Source: Enterovirga sp. (GTDB lineage Bacteria > Pseudomonadota > Alphaproteobacteria > Rhizobiales > Beijerinckiaceae). Taken from it: a stretch of DNA of 36,055 bases. Positions 16,950 to 24,879 of the stretch are shown piece after piece. Both the position numbers and the translations under genes were made by a program. The DNA lies in the NCBI RefSeq assembly GCF_028290205.1, contig NZ_JAQGKF010000211.1, forward strand, positions 1 to 36,055. The letters run 5' to 3'. Numbering within the stretch: position 1 is the stretch's first letter; the number at the start of each line of letters is the position of its first letter. The notes beneath the pieces are model-generated. The model had not been told where the DNA came from, did not search any database, and saw nothing but the letters and a program-made list of their open reading frames with translations.

Positions 16950-16974
16950 CGGCCTGGTTGCAGAAACCAGGCCG
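16950..16974 (+). terminator. Strong hairpin between the SDR and DUF2235 genes
   Basis: A perfect 10-bp stem (CGGCCTGGTT paired with AACCAGGCCG) closes a 5-base loop GCAGA, starting 10 bases after the SDR stop. No T run follows, so it could be a terminator, a processing site or an mRNA 3' stabiliser. Confidence 0.5.
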
Positions 16975-17014
16975 ACGGGGCAGTCTCGCTGGCTTGGCGC
17001 CGGGGACACGCTGC

Positions 17015-18220
17015 ATGACGGGACAATCGGACGCCACGCCCAAGAAGAAGAAGCGCATCGCCCTGTTCCTGGACGGCACATGGAACAAGGTCTTCGACAA
17101 CACGAATGTCTGGCGGCTGAAGTCTCTCTGCGCCCGGCAAGGGCCGGACGGCGTCGATCAGGTCACCTATTACAATTCCGGCCTCGGCACCCTCTCGGGG
17201 CATCGGCTTCTGGGCGGAGCTTTCGGCTACGGCATCGAGGCCGACATCCTCGAGACCTATCGGCGGCTCCTCGAGCTTTACGAAGTCGGCGACGAGATCT
17301 TCATCTTCGGCTTCAGCCGCGGCGCCTTCACGGCCCGAAGTTTGGCCGGGTTCGTGTCGTTCTACGGCCTCCTGAAACCCGGCGCCCCTCTCAGCATCGG
17401 ACAGCTCTACAGGCGCTACCGCGACTCCGCGGACAAGGCGACGGTGCGGGATCTCCAGATGTCCGACCCGGCGCACCGCAAAGAGCCGAGGAACGTGGAG
17501 GAGCGCTGGCTGCGCGACTACTCGCGTGCGGTCCCCATCAAGATGATCGGCGTCTGGGACACCGTCGGGGCGCTGGGGATCCCGTTCGGGTCCATTCCCG
17601 GCGTGAGCCGCAAAGGGTTCGGCTTCCTCCACACCGGGCTCCGGGTGTCGCAGGAGAACGCCTACCAGGCGCTCGCGATCGACGAGCACCGAAAGCAGTT
17701 CGTGCCCACCCTGTGGACCAAGCATTTTCCGAAGGGGAGTTCGGCCACGGAACTCGCCGCGCCGCGCCGGGTGAGTTGCGCCGAGCAGCGGTGGTTTCTG
17801 GGCTCCCACGCCAATGTCGGCGGGGGCTGTCCGGACGATTTCCTGGCTCAGATTCCCCTGCGCTGGATGTTGAACCGCGCCGCGAGGCACGGGCTCGCCT
17901 TCCGGGACGGGGTGACGGTCGAGCCTGACGTCGTCCGGGCAAAGCTCGAACCCTCGCACCGGCAGTTTCTCCGCGGGGTCTACCGCCTCGTGAGCTCGCC
18001 GCATCACCGCGTCATCGGTGCTCCGCCGGAGGAGAGCGATAAAGGTCGCGATGAGACCATCAACGAAACCATCGACGGCAGCGTTTTTCAGCGCTGGCGC
18101 GACGATCCGGCCTACCGGCCGCCCAGCCTGACGGCCTGGGCCGCGCGCCAGAATGTCGACCCGGCCGAGCTGACGGCGGCCGTCCTGGCCGCCGACCCCC
18201 GGCAGGTCGTCCCGGACTAG
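17015..18220 (+). CDS. DUF2235 alpha/beta hydrolase (Tle1-like lipase fold)
   Basis: The 401-residue protein starts MTGQSDATPKKKKRIALFLD at 17015; upstream in-frame sequence is non-protein-like. FLDGTWN at 18-24 is the DUF2235 opening. The GxSxG nucleophile elbow is GFSRG at 99-103 (Ser101), Asp182 lies in GVWDTVGALG, ALAIDEHR is at about 220, and His265 lies in SHANVGGG, a plausible Ser-Asp-His triad. DUF2235 includes type VI secretion phospholipase effectors of the Tle1 group, but no VgrG, PAAR or immunity gene is adjacent and no signal peptide is visible. A cytoplasmic housekeeping hydrolase is as likely. It converges on glpK with an 18-base gap. Confidence 0.88.
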   Translation: MTGQSDATPKKKKRIALFLDGTWNKVFDNTNVWRLKSLCARQGPDGVDQVTYYNSGLGTLSGHRLLGGAFGYGIEADILETYRRLLELYEVGDEIFIFGFSRGAFTARSLAGFVSFYGLLKPGAPLSIGQLYRRYRDSADKATVRDLQMSDPAHRKEPRNVEERWLRDYSRAVPIKMIGVWDTVGALGIPFGSIPGVSRKGFGFLHTGLRVSQENAYQALAIDEHRKQFVPTLWTKHFPKGSSATELAAPRRVSCAEQRWFLGSHANVGGGCPDDFLAQIPLRWMLNRAARHGLAFRDGVTVEPDVVRAKLEPSHRQFLRGVYRLVSSPHHRVIGAPPEESDKGRDETINETIDGSVFQRWRDDPAYRPPSLTAWAARQNVDPAELTAAVLAADPRQVVPD

Positions 18221-18238
18221 GTCGCGGCCCGGGCCGGC

Positions 18239-19729
18239 TCAGCCCAGGAGGCCCTTGAGCGCCGCGCGCCAGCCGGCCTGAAGGCGGGTCCGCGTCTCGG
18301 CCTCCATGCGGGGCGAGAAGCGCCGCTCGCGCCGCCAGCGGTCCATGAACTGCTCCGGCTCGGGCAGGAGGCCGGCCCCGAGCCCGGCCAGATAGGCGGC
18401 GCCCAAAGCCGTGGTCTCCTGGACCTCGGCGCGGTCCACCGGGGCGCCGAGCAGGTCGGCGAGGCGCTGCATGGTCCAGTCGGAGGCCGCCATGCCGCCG
18501 TCGACCCGCAGCACCGTCCTGGCCGTCTCGTGCTCGGACCAGTCGTTCCGCATGGCCTCGAGAAGGTCCGCCGTCTGGAAGCACACGCTTTCCAGCGCCG
18601 CCCGGCAGATTTCGGCCGGCCCCGTGGCCCGCGTGATGCCGAACAGGGCTCCCCGGACATTGGGGTTCCACCACGGCGCGCCGAGCCCCACGAAGGCCGG
18701 CACGAGGTAGACCTGCTGGGCCTCGTCGGCCGCGGCCGCGAGCGGGCCCGACTGGGCCGCGTCGTCGATGATCCCGAGCCCGTCCCGGAGCCATTGCACG
18801 GCCGCGCCGGCGACAAAGATCGCGCCTTCAAGCGCGTAGGTCGTCTCGCCGCCAAGCCGGTAGGCGACCGTGGTCAGGAGGCGAGAGCGCGACCGCACCG
18901 CCGTACGGCCCGTGTTGAGCAGCGCGAAGCAGCCGGTGCCGTAGGTCGCCTTCAGCATGCCGGGCCGGAAACAGGCCTGGCCCACCGTGGCGGCCTGCTG
19001 GTCGCCGGCGACGCCCCGGATCGGGATCGGCGCCCCGAACACCTCGGCGGCCGTGCTGCCGTAATGGCCGGCGCTGTCGCGCACCTCCGGCAGGAGCGAG
19101 CGCGGCACGCCGAACAGCGCCAGCAGCTCGTCCGACCAGGCCCCGCGGTGGATGTCGTAGAGCAGCGTCCGGGACGCGTTGGTGGCGTCCGTGGCGTGCA
19201 CGGCGCCGCCGGTCAGCCGCCACAGCAGGTAGCTGTCCACGGTTCCGAAGGCGAGTTCCCCGCGCTCCGCCCGCTCCCGGGCGCCCGGCACCGAGTCCAG
19301 AAGCCAGCACACCTTGGTGGCGGAGAAGTAGGGGTCGATGAGGAGCCCAGTCAGCTCCGTCACGCGAGGCTCGTGCCCGGCCGCCTTGAGCCGGTCGCAG
19401 ACCGCGGCGGTGCGGCGATCCTGCCAGACCAGCGCGCGGCCGATCGCCTGGCCCGTGCCGCGGTCCCAGATCAGCGCCGTCTCGCGCTGGTTGGTGATGC
19501 CGATCGCCGCCACCTCGCGGGCCTCGACCCCGGCGCGGGTGAGCGCGGCCCGGGCCGTGGACAGGGTCGTGCGCCAGAGGTCCTCGGGCTCGTGCTCCAC
19601 CCAGCCCGAGGCCGGGAAATGCTGCGGAAATTCCTCCTGGGCCGAGGCCGCGACCGACATGTCGGGCCGGAACACGAGCGCCCGGCTGGAGGTCGTGCCC
19701 TGGTCCAGGGCGAGCAGGTAGCGGCTCAC
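18239..19729 (-). CDS. glpK: Glycerol kinase
   Basis: The 496-residue FGGY-family kinase phosphorylates glycerol to sn-glycerol 3-phosphate with ATP. It starts with GTG at 19729 and opens [17 protein letters not shown], the phosphate-binding loop. Substrate and nucleotide regions include [37 protein letters not shown] and [12 protein letters not shown]. Length and motifs are standard, so it should be active. It lies 12 bp downstream of glpD, and both probably share a transcript. No transporter or glpF gene and no glpR are in the window. A 12-bp palindrome CGGCCCGGGCCG lies just past its stop at 18225-18236. Confidence 0.97.
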   Translation of the reverse strand: MSRYLLALDQGTTSSRALVFRPDMSVAASAQEEFPQHFPASGWVEHEPEDLWRTTLSTARAALTRAGVEAREVAAIGITNQRETALIWDRGTGQAIGRALVWQDRRTAAVCDRLKAAGHEPRVTELTGLLIDPYFSATKVCWLLDSVPGARERAERGELAFGTVDSYLLWRLTGGAVHATDATNASRTLLYDIHRGAWSDELLALFGVPRSLLPEVRDSAGHYGSTAAEVFGAPIPIRGVAGDQQAATVGQACFRPGMLKATYGTGCFALLNTGRTAVRSRSRLLTTVAYRLGGETTYALEGAIFVAGAAVQWLRDGLGIIDDAAQSGPLAAAADEAQQVYLVPAFVGLGAPWWNPNVRGALFGITRATGPAEICRAALESVCFQTADLLEAMRNDWSEHETARTVLRVDGGMAASDWTMQRLADLLGAPVDRAEVQETTALGAAYLAGLGAGLLPEPEQFMDRWRRERRFSPRMEAETRTRLQAGWRAALKGLLG

Positions 19730-19741
19730 TCTCGCGTCTCC

Positions 19742-21286
19742 TCAGGCGGCCCGGCCGGAGCGCGCCGCGCCGGCCCGCGCGGCCATGTAGTCCCGGAGCC
19801 GGCCCACATCCTCGGCCGAGACCCGCAGGCCGAGCTTGGAGCGCCGCCACAGGATGTCGGCGGGCTCGTGCGCCCATTCCTGATCCACCAGGTAATCGAC
19901 CTCGCGGGCGAAGAGGTCGGCGCCGAAATGGGCGCCGAGATCGGCCGCTCCCGCCGCCTCCCCGAGCATCCGCCAGGCCCGGGTGCCATAGGCCCGCACC
20001 AGCCGTTCCGCGTGACGCCGCTCGAGGAACGGGTAGTCACGCTGCAGCCGGGCCACCGCCTCCGGGTAGCCGTCATGGGGAAAGTCCCCGCCCGGCAGGG
20101 GGGCGGAGGCGGTCCAGCCCGGCTTGCCGGCCCAGGGCCGCGACGGATCGGCGAGCTTGGCCATCGCGGCCTCGGCGAGGCGGCGGTGGGTGGTGATCTT
20201 GCCGCCGAACACCGACAGGAGCGGCGCTGGCGCGGGGCCCTTCGCGGCCTCCGGGGCGTCGAGGTCGAGCACGTAGTCGCGCGTGGCCTCCTGGGCCGCG
20301 CTGGCGCCGTCGTCGAACAGGGCCCGGACCCCGGAAAAGGTCCAGACCACGTCCCCCGGGGTCACGGGGTCGCGAAAATGCTCGCTCGCAGCCGCGCACA
20401 GATAGGCGATCTCCTCCGCGGAGGCCTGCACGGCGGCCGGGTCGCCGGCGTAATCGCGGTCGGTTGTGCCGATCAGGGTGAAGTCGCGCTCATAGGGGAT
20501 CGCGAAGACGATGCGGTTGTCCGCGTTCTGGAAGATGTAGCAGCGGTCATGCGCGAAGAGCCGCCGCGTGACGATGTGGCTGCCCTGCACCATCCGGATG
20601 GAGGCGCCCCCGGCGGCCGCCGCCCCGGTGAGCGCGAGGATGTCGGCCGCCCAGGGCCCGGCGGCGTTGACCAGCACGCGGGCGGAGACCGTCTCCTGTT
20701 GGCCGCCCTCGCCCACCGCGCCGATGCGCCACAGGCCCGGGCCGCGCTCGGCCGAAACCACGCGCGTGTAGGGCCGGATGCTGGCGCCCCGCTCCGCGGC
20801 GTCCCGGGCATTCAGGGCCACCAGCCGCGAATCCTCGACCCAGCAATCGGAATATTCGAAGCCGCGCCGGAAGCTCGGCTTCAGGGGCGCGCCCGCCTCG
20901 TCCCGGGTCAGATCCACGGCGCGCGATTTCGGCAGGATGCGGCGGCCGCCGAGATGGTCGTAGAGGGCAAGCCCGATCCGCAGCAGCCAGGCGGGCCGCA
21001 GCCCCGCCTGGAAGGGCAGGACGAAGCGCAGCGGCCACACGATGTGCGGGGCGGCCTGCAGCAGCACCTCGCGCTCGGCCAGGGCTTCGCGGACCAGCCT
21101 GAACTCGTAATGCTCGAGATAGCGCAGCCCACCATGGATCAGCTTGGTGGAGGCCGACGAGGTCGCGCCGGCGAGGTCGCCCTGCTCGAACAGCACCACC
21201 GAGGCGCCGCGGCCGGCGGCGTCGCGGGCGATCCCGGTTCCGTTGATGCCCCCGCCGATGATGGCGAGATCAACCGGCTCCGTCAC
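19742..21286 (-). CDS. glpD: Aerobic glycerol-3-phosphate dehydrogenase
   Basis: The 514-residue FAD enzyme oxidises glycerol 3-phosphate to dihydroxyacetone phosphate at the membrane and feeds quinones. The N-terminal dinucleotide fold is LAIIGGGINGTGIARDAAGR, followed by SSASTKLIHGGLRYLEHYEF, typical of GlpD. A central NRIVFAIPYERDFTLIGTTD and a C-terminal GlpD domain with LGAHFGADLFAREVDYLVDQ complete it. The start is GTG at 21286 with GGAGGAG just upstream. With glpK it turns glycerol into a glycolytic intermediate. The 179-bp region shared with the divergent SPFH gene holds a short dyad at 21318-21333. Confidence 0.96.
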   Translation of the reverse strand: MTEPVDLAIIGGGINGTGIARDAAGRGASVVLFEQGDLAGATSSASTKLIHGGLRYLEHYEFRLVREALAEREVLLQAAPHIVWPLRFVLPFQAGLRPAWLLRIGLALYDHLGGRRILPKSRAVDLTRDEAGAPLKPSFRRGFEYSDCWVEDSRLVALNARDAAERGASIRPYTRVVSAERGPGLWRIGAVGEGGQQETVSARVLVNAAGPWAADILALTGAAAAGGASIRMVQGSHIVTRRLFAHDRCYIFQNADNRIVFAIPYERDFTLIGTTDRDYAGDPAAVQASAEEIAYLCAAASEHFRDPVTPGDVVWTFSGVRALFDDGASAAQEATRDYVLDLDAPEAAKGPAPAPLLSVFGGKITTHRRLAEAAMAKLADPSRPWAGKPGWTASAPLPGGDFPHDGYPEAVARLQRDYPFLERRHAERLVRAYGTRAWRMLGEAAGAADLGAHFGADLFAREVDYLVDQEWAHEPADILWRRSKLGLRVSAEDVGRLRDYMAARAGAARSGRAA

Positions 21287-21317
21287 AGCGCTCCTCCGGG
21301 CTGATGACCCTGAAGGG

Positions 21318-21333
21318 GGCCCTCATAAGGGCC
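21318..21333. promoter_or_regulatory. Inverted repeat between glpD and the SPFH gene
   Basis: GGCCCT-CATA-AGGGCC is a perfect 6-bp dyad 31 bases upstream of the glpD start. It could be an operator or a leader hairpin; no regulator is implied by sequence. Confidence 0.3.
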
Positions 21334-21465
21334 GTCGGCCGGGGCCGCCACTCCGGGGCCCGGACAGCGCGGCCCGGGCGGCCGCGACGCAATCATCTGG
21401 ACATCCATCTGTGATGAGGCTCCGGTCAGGCGCGGCCGCCGGAGGCGGCACGCCGGGAGGTCTCG

Positions 21466-22479
21466 ATGGGCTACAACATCTTCGCAATCGTGGTGGCGAT
21501 CCTGGTGGTCATCACCATCGCGGCCGGGGTCAGAACCATCCCGCAGGGCTACGTGTATACGGTGGAGCGCTTCGGCCGCTACTCGCGGTCCCTCGGGGCC
21601 GGCCTCGGCCTGATCGTGCCCTATGTGGACCGGATCGGCCACAAGGTGAACATCATGGAGCAGGTCCTGGACATCCCGTCCCAGGAGGCTTTCACCCGTG
21701 ACAATGCTGGCGTGACCATCGACGCCGCCGCCTTCTACCAGGTGCTCGACCCGCCGCGGGCGGCCTACGAGATCACCAACCTCAACCAGGCCCTTTTGGT
21801 GCTGACCATGACCAACATCCGGACGGTGGTGGGCTCCATGGACCTGGATCAGTTGCTGTCGCATCGCGACGAAATCAACGACCGCCTGCTGAAGGTCATG
21901 GACGCGGCTGCCGCGCCCTGGGGGGTCAAGGTGACCCGCGTCGAGATCAAGGACATCCTGCCGCCGGCCGACCTCGCGGGCTCCATGGCCCGACAGATGA
22001 AGGCCGAGCGCGAGAAGCGGGCCGCTGTGCTCGAGGCCGAGGGGCTGCGCCAAGCTGCCGTCCTCCAGGCCGAAGGCCACAAGCAGGCCCAGATCTTGGC
22101 CGCGGAAGGCCGCAAGGAAGCGGCGTTCCGCGATGCGGAGGCGCGCGAGCGCTCGGCGGAGGCGGAGGCCAAGGCCACCACCATGATGTCGGCCGCGATC
22201 TCGAGCGGGGACCTCGCGGCCGCCAACTTCCTTGTGGCCGAGAAATACATCGAGGCGCTCCGGGCCATGGCGGCAGCCCCGAACCAGAAGGTCATCATCG
22301 TGCCCATCGAGGCCGCGGCCCTGGCCGGCACGCTGGGCGGCATCGCCGAGATCACGCGCTCGGTCTTCGGTGGCGACGGCGCCGCGCAGCCCGCGGCGAG
22401 TTCGGGCCACCGCCCGGCGCGCTCCGTTCCGGTCTTCGCCCGCCCCGTGGCGGACGGCCCGGCCACGCAGGAGAGCTGA
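21466..22479 (+). CDS. SPFH/band 7 (stomatin-like, QmcA-type) membrane protein
   Basis: The 337-residue protein has one N-terminal membrane segment (about 4-22). The SPFH domain starts IPQGYVYTVERFGRYSRSL and continues through DIPSQEAFTRDNAGVTIDA and WGVKVTRVEIKDI. A long charged coiled coil (about 175-240, RQMKAEREKRAAVLEAEGLR) and an Ala/Pro-rich tail follow. Such proteins oligomerise into membrane microdomain scaffolds and often work with NfeD partners, as here: the NfeD-like gene begins 2 bp after the stop. GGGAGG lies six bases before ATG 21466. Candidate roles are membrane-protease modulation and lipid-domain organisation. Confidence 0.92.
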   Translation: MGYNIFAIVVAILVVITIAAGVRTIPQGYVYTVERFGRYSRSLGAGLGLIVPYVDRIGHKVNIMEQVLDIPSQEAFTRDNAGVTIDAAAFYQVLDPPRAAYEITNLNQALLVLTMTNIRTVVGSMDLDQLLSHRDEINDRLLKVMDAAAAPWGVKVTRVEIKDILPPADLAGSMARQMKAEREKRAAVLEAEGLRQAAVLQAEGHKQAQILAAEGRKEAAFRDAEARERSAEAEAKATTMMSAAISSGDLAAANFLVAEKYIEALRAMAAAPNQKVIIVPIEAAALAGTLGGIAEITRSVFGGDGAAQPAASSGHRPARSVPVFARPVADGPATQES

Positions 22480-22481
22480 CC

Positions 22482-22928
22482 ATGGCCACGATCGTCGCGC
22501 TCGGGCCCTGGGCCTGGCTGATCGGCGGCCTCGTGCTGATCGCGCTCGAGGCGCTGCTGCCCGGGGTCCTGCTGATGTGGTTCGGCATTGCGGCGCTCCT
22601 GACCGGGGTCGCGGACTGGCTGTTCGACCTGCCCTGGCAGGCGAATTTGCTCGGCTTCGCGGCCCTGTCCGGCCTGGCCGTGGTGGTGGGCCGCCGTCTC
22701 ACCCGCCACGCCGGCGACGACATCCCGGCCGACCAGCGCCTGAACCGGCGGGTCGAGGCCCTGATCGGCCGCACCTACCTGCTGGACCGGCCCATCCTGG
22801 CCGGCGAAGGCCGGATCCGGGTCGACGACACCGTGTGGCGGGTGGTCGGGCCTGACCTGCCCGCCGGCACCCCCGTCCGCGTGCTGCGGGCCGAGGCCAC
22901 CACGCTGATCGTGGAGGCCGCGGCCTGA
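22482..22928 (+). CDS. NfeD-like membrane protein
   Basis: The 148-residue protein has two or three closely spaced hydrophobic helices in residues 5-70 (WLIGGLVLIALEALLPGVLL), then a soluble C-terminal beta-rich OB-like domain (about 85-148; RTYLLDRPILAGEGRIRVDD). This is the short, protease-lacking NfeD form that pairs with stomatin-like proteins. It begins 2 bp after the SPFH gene and is surely in the same operon. The pair probably forms a membrane complex in which NfeD's OB domain binds the SPFH oligomer; that is known for relatives and inferred here. Confidence 0.9.
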   Translation: MATIVALGPWAWLIGGLVLIALEALLPGVLLMWFGIAALLTGVADWLFDLPWQANLLGFAALSGLAVVVGRRLTRHAGDDIPADQRLNRRVEALIGRTYLLDRPILAGEGRIRVDDTVWRVVGPDLPAGTPVRVLRAEATTLIVEAAA

Positions 22929-22958
22929 CGGCGCAGCTTTGACCGGCGGCCGGCAAGG

Positions 22959-22973
22959 TTAAGACGATCTCAA
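22959..22973 (+). promoter_or_regulatory. Near-consensus CtrA box upstream of the chemoreceptor gene
   Basis: TTAA-N7-TCAA (22959-22973) differs from TTAA-N7-TTAA by one base, in a local AT-rich patch 182 bp before the chemoreceptor ATG. CtrA controls motility and chemotaxis genes in many alphaproteobacteria, which fits the context. Confidence 0.3.
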
Positions 22974-23154
22974 TCCGAACCGGCGACACCGGGTGAATGC
23001 AGGGATGCTCGCCGCAGCACGGCCCCGCTCGATGCGTCTCGGCATCGGCGCGTCTCGCCGTGATCCTCACCGCCAGCCGGTCCGGCCTGCGCTCCAGGGC
23101 GCTGGGGCCGGGCGTCGGCGAGCCTCGATGCGACCCGGTCAGGGAGCCTGCCTG

Positions 23155-24744
23155 ATGTTGCGCCCGCATGCCGCGCCGCCGGACGAGGCCGAGGGCGGCG
23201 GACCGCAAGAGATCCGGCGCATCTTCGGGCGCTCCTTTATCCTGTTTCTCTGGCTGAATGGGCTGCTGGCCACGCTGGCCGCGTCGTGGCGAGGCTCCAT
23301 TCCGGTCGAGACGTCGCTGGCCGTCGCCGCGGCTCTGGCCGGCGTGCCGACGCTCCTGTGGTGGCGCAACCGCCGCGATCCGCGCGTTCCGGTGATCGCC
23401 TCGGTGGCGCTGGCCGCCCTGGTCGCGCTGCTGGTGGCAGCCTTCCGGAGCACGGATGGCGGCCCGAGCCTGCAGCTCGACATGCACATGTACTTCTTCG
23501 CCTGCATGGCGGCGACCGTGTGCTGGATGAGTGCGCCGGCCATCGTGGCCTTCGGGATCTTCGTCGCCCTGCACCACGCCGCCGCCGCCTGGTTCGGCTC
23601 CGACCTGGTCCTCCCCGGGGGCGGCGGGCCCATCCGGGCGGTGCTGCACGGGTCGGTCCTCCTGTTGGAGGGCGCGGTCCTCGTCTGGATCATTCGGCGC
23701 ATCGCGGCCGAGATGGCCTCTGCCGAGGAGGCCCGCGCCCGGGCCGCGTCGACGGCAGGCGAATGCGACCGGCTGCGCCTCTCCGCCGAGGCGACCAGCC
23801 GCGGCGACGCGAGCTGGCGGGAAACGGCGCAGAGCCGCTCCGCAGCCCTCCGGGCGGCCGTGGACCGCATCCTGGAAACCATCAACCTCCAGATCTCCCG
23901 CATGGGCGACACGTCCCGCACGCTGTCCGGCGTGGCTGGGGAAACCATCCGGCAGGTCTCGGACGCGGACGAAGCGGCCCAGAAAGCCGCGATCCTGGTT
24001 CGCGAAGTGGCGCGCTCCTCGTCGCAGCTTGCGGAGACCGAGCGTGAGATCAGCGCCAAGGTGCAGCAGACGGCCCACATCACCCGCGAGGCGACCCGGG
24101 CCGCGCGCGAAACCAATGCGCGCGTCTCCAAGCTCGCGGAAGCGGCCCAGCGCATCGGCGACGTGGTGCGCTTCATCGACACGGTCGCGGCCAAGACGAA
24201 CCTCCTCGCCCTGAACGCCACCATCGAGGCGGCCCGGGCGGGCGAAGCTGGCCGCGGGTTCGCCGTGGTGGCCCAGGAGGTGAAGGCGCTGGCCGGCCAG
24301 ACCGCCCGCTCCACGGCCGACATCGCCGAGCTGGCGGCCTCCATCCGCAACGCCGCCGAGGAAGCCCAGACGGCCGTCGCCATGATCGAGAGCGTGATGC
24401 TCGACATCGACGAGGCCGCCGGCACCATCGCAGCCTCGGTGCAGGCGCAGAGCAGCGCCACCGCGGGGATCAACGAACACGCTCTGCTGATGGCCCGCGA
24501 CGCGGACACCGTGGTGGCGGCCGTTGGCGGCGTGGTGGGAGCCGCCGCGGAAACGGCCACCGCCGCCGTGGAGGTCCAGGATGCCGGGCGTGCGGTCGGC
24601 GCCGTGGTCGGTCAGCTGGTGAGCGAGCTCGACGCCTTTCTGGCCGAGATCGTGCCCCAGCAGGAGCCCCCCCGGCAGCGTGCCGACACCGAACAGCTCC
24701 CGGCCGAGTCGGGCACGGCCCCGGTTCTCGCCGCCGCCGCCTGA
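23155..24744 (+). CDS. Methyl-accepting chemotaxis protein with membrane-embedded sensor
   Basis: The 529-residue protein has no large periplasmic domain. Residues 25-185 form about six hydrophobic helices containing His111 (QLDMHMYFF), His140-His141 ([10 protein letters not shown]), His165 and Glu172. A coiled signalling domain follows, with the chemoreceptor hairpin tip [20 protein letters not shown] near 343-362 and [15 protein letters not shown] 23155 has AGGGAG at 23141-23146; the frame extends upstream to 22993 but lacks protein character. The signalling region should contact CheA and CheW. No che genes are near, so this is an orphan receptor, perhaps for a small diffusible or membrane-linked signal. 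Confidence 0.92.
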   Translation: MLRPHAAPPDEAEGGGPQEIRRIFGRSFILFLWLNGLLATLAASWRGSIPVETSLAVAAALAGVPTLLWWRNRRDPRVPVIASVALAALVALLVAAFRSTDGGPSLQLDMHMYFFACMAATVCWMSAPAIVAFGIFVALHHAAAAWFGSDLVLPGGGGPIRAVLHGSVLLLEGAVLVWIIRRIAAEMASAEEARARAASTAGECDRLRLSAEATSRGDASWRETAQSRSAALRAAVDRILETINLQISRMGDTSRTLSGVAGETIRQVSDADEAAQKAAILVREVARSSSQLAETEREISAKVQQTAHITREATRAARETNARVSKLAEAAQRIGDVVRFIDTVAAKTNLLALNATIEAARAGEAGRGFAVVAQEVKALAGQTARSTADIAELAASIRNAAEEAQTAVAMIESVMLDIDEAAGTIAASVQAQSSATAGINEHALLMARDADTVVAAVGGVVGAAAETATAAVEVQDAGRAVGAVVGQLVSELDAFLAEIVPQQEPPRQRADTEQLPAESGTAPVLAAAA

Positions 24745-24879
24745 ACGGCCGCCCGCCGTCCGGCCGCGGCCCGCCCGAAGGCGCGGGCTGGCGCTCACGT
24801 TCCTGTTATGTTCAGGTCGCAGGAGCTTGCGCGGGCGTTCTATGTTCGTTCCGATTCCCGCGGGCAGGACCGGACGAGC

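Noticed and set aside
16169-18007. A 612-codon minus-strand frame under the HSD10-like SDR and DUF2235 genes
   Set aside because: Both plus-strand genes have complete catalytic motifs, and the antisense frame has none.
18225-18236. 12-bp palindrome CGGCCCGGGCCG at the DUF2235/glpK junction as a terminator
   Set aside because: It has no loop and no T tract, and pure GC palindromes of this kind are expected by chance in such DNA.
18530-21304. A 924-codon open frame on the plus strand antisense to glpK and glpD
   Set aside because: It spans two well-conserved genes, has low-complexity Arg/Gly/Pro composition and no domain; it is a product of GC bias.
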